Shown here: one piece after another, positions 26,517-34,044 of the stretch
Position numbering within the stretch: the stretch's first letter is position 1
Layout of the letters: each line of letters opens with the position of its first letter
Assembly: GCA_030603495.1 (NCBI GenBank)
Contig: JAUVXR010000007.1
Span: 18,672-82,671 of the forward strand
From: a bacterium
GTDB lineage: Bacteria > Armatimonadota > Zipacnadia > Zipacnadales > Zipacnadaceae
Length of the DNA: 64,000 nucleotides
Reading direction: 5' to 3'
The notes under the pieces: generated by a model
Database searches by the model: none
What the model saw: only the letters and a program-made list of their open reading frames with translations
What the model was told of the DNA's origin: nothing
Translations under genes and position numbers: made by a program

Positions 26517-26790
26517 ATGACCGACAAGGAGTTACATCGCGGGTAGCGGTTGGGGTCGCTGCCGGTTGCGGTCATGGGGATGGGACTGCCCCATATCAAC
26601 ACCCGACTGCGTAAGTTCCTGTTTCGCCTGGCCGGCCTGAAGGTAGGCAAGGGCGGCTTCATCGGCATGCGCGGCTGGATTAACGGCTTTTGCACCACCG
26701 CATCGCCATCTGAGGCGATGTGGTGATGCCCTTCCCGGTCACGTTGGTTGCCCACGGCCCCAGGCTCACAGTGCTCCCCACAACGCTCCG
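26517..26790 (+). pseudogene. Degraded hexapeptide-repeat acyltransferase gene
   Basis: Reading from ATG 26517 gives MTDKELHRG, a TAG stop, then in the same frame SLPVAVMGMGLPHINTRLRKFLFRLAGLKVGKGGFIGMRGWINGF. This closely resembles the N-terminus of WbbJ/maltose O-acetyltransferase-like enzymes. After another stop the homologous text continues in a different frame as GDVVMPFPVTLVAHGPRLTV. The gene thus has a stop, a frameshift and no proper C-terminus. It follows the sugar aminotransferase by about 35 bases. End coordinates are approximate. Confidence 0.65.
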
Positions 26791-26825
26791 GGGAAGGCCC
26801 AGAAAACGGCCGGTCCCAAGGCGGG

Positions 26826-26972
26826 GAGTTCAGGTCCACCCAGCAGGCGGCCAGCTGGCAACGGCCGCGGCGGGTAGTGGCCAAGGTGGAGTGGCACTGC
26901 GGGGAGTTGTTCCCGCGAGTAGGCTTTGTGGTGACGAACCTGCGGGCCACACCGCAAGCGGTAGTGGCATTC
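26826..26972 (+). pseudogene. IS1380-family transposase remnant
   Basis: The frame of the 86-residue track ORF reads SWQRPRRVVAKVEWHCGELFPRVGFVVTNLRATPQAVVAF, which is the well-known conserved segment of IS1380 transposases ahead of their YNQRGTAEQWIKEGK motif. That motif is missing: the text changes abruptly after VVAF. Neither the catalytic parts nor inverted repeats are visible, so this is an inactive fragment of about 50 codons lying on debris of the acyltransferase gene. Confidence 0.65.
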
Positions 26973-27042
26973 AAAAGCCAAATGGTAAATCTCGGATACA
27001 GGCTGTAGGACTGACATAGCAACTGGTACAACAAATTGTGGC

Positions 27043-27111
27043 AATTCATCTCTGAAGAACGATGAGAATGTGCTCGTCACCGAGGATGGCTACGAGTGGC
27101 TGCCCCCGCTT
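27043..27111 (+). pseudogene. Possible C-terminal scrap of an M24 (Xaa-Pro) peptidase
   Basis: In frame with and upstream of the UroD-like gene the text reads NDENVLVTEDGYEWLPPL. The segment ENVLVTEDGYEWL resembles the conserved end of Xaa-Pro aminopeptidases. It is only about 20 codons long and has no upstream domain, so the call is weak. It explains why the track ORF of the next gene looks longer than the family. Confidence 0.35.
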
Positions 27112-27228
27112 ACCAATGACCTATGGGTTAGTCGAGAAGTGAGACCATCGGTGCACAAAGGTGCCGGCCTGGCTGTCGTCGAAAACCAGATCAGCAATAC
27201 AACAGCGAACGTTAGGAGAACTGAGAAG

Positions 27229-28326
27229 ATGAACGCCAAAGAACGAGTCCGTATAGCTATGAGTGGAGGCACGCCGGATCGGGTGCCGGTAGTACCCCAA
27301 ATCTGCCCACCGCATGCCATCCGAGTTGCCGGTCTGCCCTTCAAGGAGACGATTGTAGATCGGCTGCGCAACCCCCGCAAGTACGACCTACTTGAACCCG
27401 AGTGTGCCCTGGGCTACGGTGTTGATGGTGTGCGGGTCTGGATAGGAGCCAGTCCCCGCAATATTGAGTGGCAGGGCGAGAACGCTTACGAGGTGGATGT
27501 AGAGACTGGCGAGCGGATTGGCATGGTAGATTTTATGGGTGGTGGAGAGGTGTTGCGCCTACCCTCGCAGCGCCGGCAACTCACCGACGAGGACATAGAG
27601 GCGATTGAGGTTGTCCCAGCAGAAGACCTATTGGAGAGCGAAGCGCTCATACCAATGAAAAAAGTGGTAGCAGAATACGGCGACAAGCTCTTCATCATTG
27701 GCCCGCCGGGCGGATTCAACCTTGAGACGCTCAGCGTCACCCAGGGCATCGAGCCGACTCTGATCGACATAATTGAGCGTCCTGACTTTATCAAGCGGCA
27801 TAGCGAGAAAATGCTGGCGGTTACGATCCAGAGAGCTATTGCCATGGCAAAAGCTGGGGCCGAAGCATTCTACATTGGCCAGACCTTCGGCCAATTCATG
27901 AGCCCAGATCAGTTCAAGGAGCTTTTCCTACCGTACTTCCAGCAGTTTGTGCAGACCTTGCGGCCTTACGGTCCGCTCATCTACTTGCACATGTGTGGAC
28001 AGGTGACGCACCTACTCGATCTGATGGTCGAGACCGGGGTGGACTGCGTGGAACCAATGGATGAGGTGGGCGGGACTTCGGTTGCGCAGACAAAGCAGCG
28101 CATTGGTGACCAGGTGGCACTGATGGGCGGCGTTAATACCGTGGTTCTGGCCCACGGCACGCTCGAGGAAGTCAGGGAGGACTGCATCCGCTGCATTGGC
28201 GAGGCGGGCGCTGATGGTGGCTACATCCTGGCGGCTGGTGACATGCTGCCCACGGAGACCGATCCCGAAAAGGTGAAAGTGATGCTCGAGTGCGCGAAAG
28301 AGGTCGGACGGTACGACTGTGGCTAA
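27229..28326 (+). CDS. Uroporphyrinogen decarboxylase (URO-D) family protein, probably a corrinoid-linked methyltransferase
   Basis: The 365-residue protein starts MNAKERVRIAMSGGTPDRVPVVPQ (GGAG about 12 bases upstream); the 53 extra residues in the track are debris. The TIM-barrel contains FYIGQTFGQFMSPDQFKELFLPYFQQFVQTLRPYGPLIYLHMCGQVTHLLDLMVETGVDCVEPMD and ALMGGVNTVVLAHGTLEEVREDCIRCIGEAG. HxCG..H-like metal ligands (LHMCGQVTH) are typical of the MtaA/MtbA-like branch rather than true HemE. A role in moving methyl groups to or from a corrinoid is likely but the substrate is unknown. The nuo operon begins about 0.3 kb downstream. Confidence 0.8.
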   Translation: MNAKERVRIAMSGGTPDRVPVVPQICPPHAIRVAGLPFKETIVDRLRNPRKYDLLEPECALGYGVDGVRVWIGASPRNIEWQGENAYEVDVETGERIGMVDFMGGGEVLRLPSQRRQLTDEDIEAIEVVPAEDLLESEALIPMKKVVAEYGDKLFIIGPPGGFNLETLSVTQGIEPTLIDIIERPDFIKRHSEKMLAVTIQRAIAMAKAGAEAFYIGQTFGQFMSPDQFKELFLPYFQQFVQTLRPYGPLIYLHMCGQVTHLLDLMVETGVDCVEPMDEVGGTSVAQTKQRIGDQVALMGGVNTVVLAHGTLEEVREDCIRCIGEAGADGGYILAAGDMLPTETDPEKVKVMLECAKEVGRYDCG

Positions 28327-28449
28327 CCAGGGGCCCCCAATAATCCAAACTCTTGCCGCTGTATTGAACGTAATATTACACCTGCGAGACCGTGGCTGAT
28401 CTGGATGATACAGGCCAGGCAGGCGCCCGCCGCCAGTGCGCGCCGGCAC

Positions 28450-28548
28450 ACCGCTGCCCAGCAGACCAGACAGAATGCGCACGGCCACCCCGTCGGCGAG
28501 TTGTTGATACGCAGGAATACCACACTTGTAGTCAATCTCTATTATCAT
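28450..28548 (-). pseudogene. N-terminal fragment of a GntR-family regulator
   Basis: On the minus strand an ATG at 28548 opens MIIEIDYKCGIPAYQQLADGVAVRILSGLL, very like the start of YtrA-type GntR regulators (IDYKSGIPIYxQLxDQI...I.SGxL). After about 30 codons the similarity is lost: the LPSVRELA helix-turn-helix does not follow in any frame I can join cleanly. The rest of the 460-base gap between the UroD-like gene and nuoA holds only the nuo promoter. Confidence 0.5.
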
Positions 28549-28609
28549 CGCCCACCGGTGTGTAGTTCGACGGTGCACCTGCTTTGTCCTTGTGCTGCCG
28601 GAAAGACTC

Positions 28610-28638
28610 TTGACAACGGCGCATAATACTGGTACACT
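28610..28638 (+). promoter_or_regulatory. Promoter of the nuo operon
   Basis: TTGACA, a 17-base spacer and TACACT. Transcription would start near 28645, giving a leader of about 145 nt to the nuoA ATG at 28789. No terminator is visible in the leader. Confidence 0.65.
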
Positions 28639-28788
28639 CTGTTTGTTGCTTGGCCGACAATCTCCTCAGAGTGAATTCTCGCCCCTACGCATAGTCAGGG
28701 GCATCTGAGTGTTGAGTAATGGTAGCTTCGTCGGCCTCGATTCTCATCGTCTCCGAATTTGGACGTTAACGTAAGGTCTGAACGAACA

Positions 28789-29163
28789 ATGGCACTTGAG
28801 TACGGACCAGTCGGCCTGTTTGTTATAGGCGGCTTTGTCTTTGCCATTGTGGCTCTGGGCATTGCCTACCTTATTCGCCCGGCTGATACCTACGACCGCA
28901 AGCTGATCACCTACGAATGTGGCATAGTCCCGCTCACCCCGGCGTGGCACCGCTTCCGCATCAGCTACTACATCATCGCTCTGCTGTTCTTGATATTCGA
29001 AGTCGAGGCAGCCTTCCTGTTTCCCTGGGCGGTGGTGCTGCGCGATCTGAGTGGTCCGCAAGCGTGGGGATTGTTGCCGCTGGCCGAGATGGGCATATTC
29101 CTGGGGATTCTGCTGCTGGGGCTGGTTTACGCGTGGCGCAAGGGTGATTTGCAGTGGAACTGA
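28789..29163 (+). CDS. nuoA: NADH-quinone oxidoreductase subunit A
   Basis: The 124-residue membrane protein has three hydrophobic segments (about 8-32, 65-88, 97-118) and the family signatures [14 protein letters not shown] and [27 protein letters not shown]. NuoA sits at the joint between the membrane and peripheral arms of complex I. The ATG at 28789 is used rather than the TTG chosen by the track. It is the first gene of an 11-gene nuo operon and overlaps nuoB by 10 bases. Confidence 0.93.
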   Translation: MALEYGPVGLFVIGGFVFAIVALGIAYLIRPADTYDRKLITYECGIVPLTPAWHRFRISYYIIALLFLIFEVEAAFLFPWAVVLRDLSGPQAWGLLPLAEMGIFLGILLLGLVYAWRKGDLQWN

Positions 29164-29732
29164 GCATGATGGACGAACCGCTGCGCCGCCTTGCCCGCAA
29201 ATACCGGGAAACACCGGCGGCGCGGGCGCTTATTAAGGTGGTGGACAAGATCCTCAACACTGGTCGGGCCTGCTCGGTCTGGCCGCTGGGCTTTGGTCTG
29301 GCCTGCTGCGCCATCGAGATGATGGCCTCGGCAGCGTCCCGCTACGACCTCGACCGGTTCGGCATGATCCTGCGCCCGTCGCCACGTCAGGCGGATCTGA
29401 TGATCGTGGCGGGTACCGTCACGATGAAGATGGCGCCCATCCTGGAGCGGCTCTACCACCAGATGCCCGAGCCCAAGTACGTTATGGCGCTGGGCAACTG
29501 TGCGATAAGTGGCGGGCGGTTCTACCGGGATGCCTACAGTGTTGTCAATGGCGTAGACCGGATCATGCCAGTTGATGTCTACGTGCCGGGCTGTCCGCCT
29601 CGTCCCGAAGGGCTAATCAACGGACTGCTGGAGATCCATGATATCATTCGCCGGGACTCGCTCGCGGACGGGCCTTATGTCGAAGGCCGTCGGCCCGAGT
29701 ACCGGCAGTACCCTAGAATAGAAGATGAGTGA
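29154..29732 (+). CDS. nuoB: NADH-quinone oxidoreductase subunit B (N2 cluster)
   Basis: The 192-residue soluble subunit holds the cysteines of cluster N2: [10 protein letters not shown], then [11 protein letters not shown] and [12 protein letters not shown]. It passes electrons to quinone at the interface with NuoD. A GTG at 29154, with AAGGGTG 7 bases before it, overlaps the end of nuoA; an ATG at 29166 is the alternative. It overlaps nuoC by 8 bases. Confidence 0.95.
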   Translation: MELSMMDEPLRRLARKYRETPAARALIKVVDKILNTGRACSVWPLGFGLACCAIEMMASAASRYDLDRFGMILRPSPRQADLMIVAGTVTMKMAPILERLYHQMPEPKYVMALGNCAISGGRFYRDAYSVVNGVDRIMPVDVYVPGCPPRPEGLINGLLEIHDIIRRDSLADGPYVEGRRPEYRQYPRIEDE

Positions 29733-30270
29733 TAGCCGGAACAATCTGGGCATTGCCACCGAATTGCGTAGGCGGTTCGGCGAGGGGCTCCTTCGGGCGG
29801 AGGAGGATGAGCCTGGTACGCTGCACGTGGAGGTTGATGCGGGCGTCATTGTCGAGGTCTGCCGCTTCCTGTCCGAGCAAGCGCAGCCGCCGTATCCGTA
29901 TCTGTCCGATGCTTTCGGCGCTGACTACGAGGATCACTTGCAGGTGGTCTACCACCTGTTCCGACCCGAGACCGGTGAAGGTGCACTGGTGCGCGCCAAT
30001 ATGGCGCGTGACGAAGCCGTACTGCCTACGCTGGCAGGTCTGTACAACACGGCGAACTGGGCCGAGCGTGAGATTGCCGAGATGTTTGGGGTTACCTTTG
30101 ACGGTCATCCTGATCCCCGTAAATTGTTGCTGCCAGATGATTGGGTCGGCTATCCGCTGCGCAAGGACTATAACCTCCCGGACCACGTGTATCTGAGGCC
30201 CGAGCCGCTGCACGAGGATCCGCAGGCCTTCCTCGCAGGGGAAGCTGAACCCGAAGTGACCGACGAATGA
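29725..30270 (+). CDS. nuoC: NADH-quinone oxidoreductase subunit C (30 kDa type)
   Basis: The 181-residue protein carries [76 protein letters not shown], the core of the 30 kDa subunit. It is separate from NuoD, unlike the fused NuoCD of E. coli. Part of the peripheral arm. It overlaps both neighbours (8 and 4 bases), so translation is coupled. Confidence 0.93.
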   Translation: MSDSRNNLGIATELRRRFGEGLLRAEEDEPGTLHVEVDAGVIVEVCRFLSEQAQPPYPYLSDAFGADYEDHLQVVYHLFRPETGEGALVRANMARDEAVLPTLAGLYNTANWAEREIAEMFGVTFDGHPDPRKLLLPDDWVGYPLRKDYNLPDHVYLRPEPLHEDPQAFLAGEAEPEVTDE

Positions 30271-31385
30271 GCGAGACCACGGTAGCCGGCCTGACAACCG
30301 AAGAGATGATCGTTAACGTGGGGCCGCAGCATCCCAGCACTCACGGTGTGCTGCGCTTTGTTGTGACCCTGGACGGCGAGAGAGTCAACGAGTGCGTCTC
30401 TCATATCGGCTACCTGCACAGCTCGTTGGAGAAGATTGCCGAGACGCTGCGCTATGAGCAATATATCACCAACACCGACCGCTTCGATTATCTCAACGGC
30501 CTGGGCAACGAACTGTGCTACGTCCAGGCCGTGGAGAAGCTGCTGGGCATTGAGCCGCCGCTCCGCACCAGGTTCATCCGCACGGTGATGGCCGAGCTTA
30601 AGCGCATATCCAGCCATCTGGTCTATCTGGGCTGTTACGGTAATGACATCGGCGCCGTCACCATATTCCTGCACGCCTTCCGCGAGCGTGAACTGCTGAT
30701 GGATATATTCGAGGCAGTGACCGGGGGGCGGCTGCTGTATAACTACTTGCGCATCGGCGGGCTCCGCAACGACCTGCCCACCGGCTTTGGGGATCAGGTG
30801 CACAGGTTCCTAGACCACTTCCCCCGGCGCCTGACAGAGATGACCGACCTGCTTACCGAGAACCGTATCTTCATCGGCCGGACGCGGGGTGTGGGCATGC
30901 TCACCGCCGAACAGGCGCTCAGCTATGGCGTGACCGGCCCGTCACTACGGGGCTGCGGCGTGCCCTATGATCTGCGCAAGTTGCGACCGTATGCTGCCTA
31001 TGACCAGGTCGAATTCGACATTCCCACATTTCCTGAGGGCGATTGCCTGTCGCGGCATCTGGTACGCATGGAGGAGATGCGCCAGAGTCTGCGAATAGTG
31101 CGCCAGCTTCTGGACAAGATGCCCGACGGCGAAATACAGGCGGAGGTGCCGCGGCGCCTCAGGCCGGAGGCGGGCGAAGTTTACGAGCGGGTCGAGTCGC
31201 CGCGCGGCGAACTCGGTTGTTATCTGGTTAGCGATGGTAGTGACAAGCCCTACCGAATGCACTGGCGGGGCCCGTCATTCTATAACCTGCAGGTGCTGCC
31301 GGAAATGGTACGCGGGGGCCTGGTCGCTGACTTCATTGCCACGCTCGGTAGCCTGGACCCAGTGGCCCCGGATATAGATCGGTAG
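30267..31385 (+). CDS. nuoD: NADH-quinone oxidoreductase subunit D (49 kDa type)
   Basis: The 372-residue protein opens MIVNVGPQHPSTHGVLRFVVTLDGE (after a short leader) and has CHIGYLHSSLEKIAE-like text (VSHIGYLHSSLEKIAETLRYEQYITNTDRFDYLNG), RVGTRGVG-like text and the C-terminal FYNLQVLPEMVRGGLVADFIATLGSLDPVAPDIDR. It forms the quinone pocket with NuoB. The hydrogenase-type nickel ligands are absent, so it is a complex I subunit rather than a group 4 hydrogenase. A repeat-filled gap follows, before nuoH. Confidence 0.95.
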   Translation: MSETTVAGLTTEEMIVNVGPQHPSTHGVLRFVVTLDGERVNECVSHIGYLHSSLEKIAETLRYEQYITNTDRFDYLNGLGNELCYVQAVEKLLGIEPPLRTRFIRTVMAELKRISSHLVYLGCYGNDIGAVTIFLHAFRERELLMDIFEAVTGGRLLYNYLRIGGLRNDLPTGFGDQVHRFLDHFPRRLTEMTDLLTENRIFIGRTRGVGMLTAEQALSYGVTGPSLRGCGVPYDLRKLRPYAAYDQVEFDIPTFPEGDCLSRHLVRMEEMRQSLRIVRQLLDKMPDGEIQAEVPRRLRPEAGEVYERVESPRGELGCYLVSDGSDKPYRMHWRGPSFYNLQVLPEMVRGGLVADFIATLGSLDPVAPDIDR

Positions 31386-31402
31386 GACAGGCACATAAGG
31401 GC

Positions 31403-31475
31403 GGTAGGACAGGCGTCTCGCCTGTCCACCTTAAACCTTAAACCTTTGGCGACAGGCGCGACGCCTGTCGTACCG
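31403..31475. repeat. GGACAGGCG palindromic repeats, two facing copies between nuoD and nuoH
   Basis: GGTAGGACAGGCG-TCT-CGCCTGTCC (31403-31427) and the reversed form GACAGGCG-CGA-CGCCTGTCGTACCG (31451-31475) lie 24 bases apart, with a half copy (GGTAGGACAGGC) at 31381. Each can form an 8-9 bp hairpin with a 3-base loop in the polycistronic message. The second copy is read in frame into nuoH in the track ORF (TGATPVVPK), which is why that ORF is over-long. Confidence 0.85.
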
Positions 31476-31481
31476 AAACAA

Positions 31482-32582
31482 ATGGCAAACACAGTGGTGA
31501 AGACAATTCTGGATGTGATTCGCGTCTGGGCGGAAAACCTCGCCCGGCACTGGGGCATACCCCCTGTGTTTGTGAGCATCCTGGCGTGGATTGCCGCTTT
31601 TGTGTTCGTGATTGTACTGGTCCTGCTGATGGTCCTGCTGGCCGTGTACCTGGAGCGCAAGGTCAGCGGCTATATCCAGTCGCGGCTGGGGCCGATGCGG
31701 GTGGGGCCGATCGGTCTGTTCCAGACACCGATGGACGCGCTGAAGATTCTGACCAAGGAAGACATTGTCCCCCGCGACGCCGACAAGATTATGCACACCA
31801 TTGGGCCGGTCTTCTTCTTCGTCGTTGCGGTGGCAGGTTACGTGGTGATTCCGTGGGACCGAGGTGCGATCGCTGCCCGGGTAGTTGACCTGAACATCGG
31901 CGTCCTGTTGGTTATGGCTCTGTCTTCGTTGGGTCTGCTGGGGATTATGGTCGGCGGCTGGGGCTCGAATAACAAGTGGTCGCTGCTCGGCGCGATGCGC
32001 GCTGTGGCCCAGATGATCAGCTATGAAGTTGCCCTGCTGCTAGCGATTGTCTGCGTAGTTATGCAAGCCGGCTCGCTGTCACTGGCGGCGATAACTGCCG
32101 ACCAGGGCGGCAGCCTCCTCCAGTGGAATATCCTGCGCTGGTGGATGTGGCCGGCGCTACTCCTGTATGTGATTGCATCCGCCGCTGAGTCTAAGCGCAT
32201 TCCCTTTGACATCCCGGAGGCGGAAAGCGAGCTGGTCTCTGGATACCACACCGAATACTCGGGGATGAAGTTCGGCTTCTTCTTCCTGGGCGAGTACGCA
32301 CATCTGTTTGTCATCGCACTCATCGGTACGATACTGTTCTTGGGCGGCTGGCAGTCACCACTGCCCGGGTCCATCGCCGACTTTGTCCCTGGTTTCATCT
32401 GGCTGATGGCCAAGGCTCTTGCCATCATCATCATAACGATGTGGGTTCGCTGGACGCTGCCCCGGTTGCGGGTTGACCAGCTTATGCAATTTGCCTGGAA
32501 GGGGCTCGTCCCGCTGGGCTTTGTCGCGATTCTGGTAACTGGGCTGGCCGTTGCTCTGGGACTGGGTGGAGGGGGAATATAG
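31482..32582 (+). CDS. nuoH: NADH-quinone oxidoreductase subunit H
   Basis: The 366-residue membrane protein with about eight helices has the family motifs VYLERKVSGYIQSRLGPMRVGPIGLFQTPMDALKILTKEDI, GSNNKWSLLGAMRAVAQMISYEVAL and RIPFDIPEAESELVSGYHTEYSGMKFGFFFLGEYAH. NuoH forms the quinone-access channel and the first proton path. The ATG at 31482 is chosen because the 12 residues before it are encoded by the palindromic repeat. Confidence 0.95.
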   Translation: MANTVVKTILDVIRVWAENLARHWGIPPVFVSILAWIAAFVFVIVLVLLMVLLAVYLERKVSGYIQSRLGPMRVGPIGLFQTPMDALKILTKEDIVPRDADKIMHTIGPVFFFVVAVAGYVVIPWDRGAIAARVVDLNIGVLLVMALSSLGLLGIMVGGWGSNNKWSLLGAMRAVAQMISYEVALLLAIVCVVMQAGSLSLAAITADQGGSLLQWNILRWWMWPALLLYVIASAAESKRIPFDIPEAESELVSGYHTEYSGMKFGFFFLGEYAHLFVIALIGTILFLGGWQSPLPGSIADFVPGFIWLMAKALAIIIITMWVRWTLPRLRVDQLMQFAWKGLVPLGFVAILVTGLAVALGLGGGGI

Positions 32583-32585
32583 CGG

Positions 32586-33062
32586 ATGTGGGGCTACGTG
32601 CGCGATATCTGGCAGGGCGCCAAGAGCATCGTCGTGGGTCATATTGTGACTTTTCGCAACTTCTGGCGACCGAAGATCACCGACCGCTACCCCCACAGCG
32701 ATGCAGGCAAGAATTGGCGGCCAGGGCCGGGTTACCGCGGTGGCTTTGCCCTGCTGAAAAGTGATGAAGAAGACCGAGAACTGCGCTGCACGGCTTGCAT
32801 GAGCTGCGCGCGGGCCTGCCCGGTGGGTTGCATTCACATTGAGGGCGAAGGTAAGGGCAAAGAGCGCCATCCCGTGTCGTTTTACATAGACATGGGCTTG
32901 TGTGTCTATTGCCATCAGTGCGTAGAGGCCTGCCCCAAGGATGCGCTGACGATGACCGACGAGTACGAAATCTCCGGGACGAGCCGCGCAGTGCTGGTCC
33001 GTAATCTGGAGGAGCTTGTGGCTGCCGGTGAGGGCCGAACGGAGGTCTCACGAGTAGTATGA
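32586..33062 (+). CDS. nuoI: NADH-quinone oxidoreductase subunit I (two 4Fe-4S clusters)
   Basis: The 158-residue protein has two ferredoxin motifs, CTACMSCARACPVGCI and CVYCHQCVEACPKDAL, for clusters N6a and N6b, plus GLALLKSDEEDRELRC-like text (GFALLKSDEEDRELR). With NuoEFG missing from the operon, NuoI is the natural docking point for reduced ferredoxin. It overlaps nuoJ by 4 bases. Confidence 0.94.
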   Translation: MWGYVRDIWQGAKSIVVGHIVTFRNFWRPKITDRYPHSDAGKNWRPGPGYRGGFALLKSDEEDRELRCTACMSCARACPVGCIHIEGEGKGKERHPVSFYIDMGLCVYCHQCVEACPKDALTMTDEYEISGTSRAVLVRNLEELVAAGEGRTEVSRVV

Positions 33063-33643
33063 CTTGGGCGGACTGGTTTGACCAATTGGCCTTCTTCGTG
33101 GTAGCCGGGATTACTATTGTTGCCGCCGCCGGTGTGGTCTTTGTTCCCCGGATTATCCACGCCTGCCTTTGTCTACTGGTAGCGTTGATCGGCATCGCGG
33201 GACTATATGGGTTGATGGCGGCGCATCTGCTCCTGGCGATCCAGTTACTCGTCTACGCCGGCGGTATTGCCGTTCTGATTCTGTTTGCGATTATGCTGCT
33301 CCATCGGCGCAGCGATGGGGGAATTCTCGGCGGCACGCGCAACCTGATTATCGGGCTGCCTGCGACGGTCATCGTCTGGTTTGTGGTCGCAGCGGCGGTG
33401 ATATTCAGCAAGTGGCACTATCTGCCGGGCGGCGGCACCGTCTCACCGCAAGCGGACAGTAACGTGCGCATCATTGGCGAATTGCTGCTCAGTCGGCATC
33501 TGCTGGCGTTTGAGCTGGTATCAGTGGTGATGCTGATGGCACTGGTCGGTGCGATAATCATTGCTCGGGAGGATAGGTCAACAGACAGTGGCCAGCAAGT
33601 GGCTGGGCAGCAGACTGGGGAATCAGGAGGTAATGCGCAATGA
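33059..33643 (+). CDS. nuoJ: NADH-quinone oxidoreductase subunit J
   Basis: The 194-residue protein has five hydrophobic helices and the NuoJ signature LLAIQLLVYAGGIAVLILFAIMLLHRR. It is a small membrane-arm subunit near the NuoA/H/K end. It overlaps nuoI and nuoK by 4 bases each. The C-terminal 25 residues are hydrophilic and Gln/Ser-rich. Confidence 0.92.
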   Translation: MTWADWFDQLAFFVVAGITIVAAAGVVFVPRIIHACLCLLVALIGIAGLYGLMAAHLLLAIQLLVYAGGIAVLILFAIMLLHRRSDGGILGGTRNLIIGLPATVIVWFVVAAAVIFSKWHYLPGGGTVSPQADSNVRIIGELLLSRHLLAFELVSVVMLMALVGAIIIAREDRSTDSGQQVAGQQTGESGGNAQ

Positions 33644-33966
33644 TTCTCCCCCCGGTCGGCCTGCTGCATTATCTGATACTGTCGGTCTGCCTGTTTTGCT
33701 TCGGGCTATTGGCGGTGATTACTCGTCGCCATGCGATCGGCATTCTCCTGGGCATCGAACTGATGCTCAATTCTGCCAACATCAACCTGGTCGCCTTCAG
33801 CCATTTCCTGAGTCCGCCCCATCCCGTGCTGGATGGTCAGGTCTTTGCCTTGATGGTCATCGCGCTGGCCGCCTGTGAAGCCGCGGTAGGGCTGGCGATT
33901 ATTCTGCGCTTCTACCGCCAGACTACTGTGACCGATGTTGCCGATGCTAAGTTGCTCAAGTGGTAG
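33640..33966 (+). CDS. nuoK: NADH-quinone oxidoreductase subunit K
   Basis: The 108-residue protein has three membrane helices with the conserved glutamates in GILLGIELMLNSANINLVAF and ALAACEAAVGLAIIL, which are part of the proton path. Coupled to nuoJ by a 4-base overlap. A palindromic repeat follows it. Confidence 0.93.
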   Translation: MILPPVGLLHYLILSVCLFCFGLLAVITRRHAIGILLGIELMLNSANINLVAFSHFLSPPHPVLDGQVFALMVIALAACEAAVGLAIILRFYRQTTVTDVADAKLLKW

Positions 33967-33973
33967 CCGGCGT

Positions 33974-33998
33974 GGTAGGACAGGCGTCTCGCCTGTCC
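33974..33998. repeat. GGACAGGCG palindromic repeat between nuoK and nuoL
   Basis: GGTAGGACAGGCG-TCT-CGCCTGTCC is identical to the copy at 31403. A 9-bp stem with 3-base loop. Confidence 0.88.
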
Positions 33999-34044
33999 CG
34001 GACCCGGTGGACGTAACGCCCATCGCACCGAAAGACAAACTGTT

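Noticed and set aside
25955-27049. 364-residue minus-strand ORF across the aminotransferase end and the debris region
   Set aside because: Most of it is antisense to the DegT aminotransferase. The remainder covers remnants that read sensibly on the plus strand, and no domain is seen.
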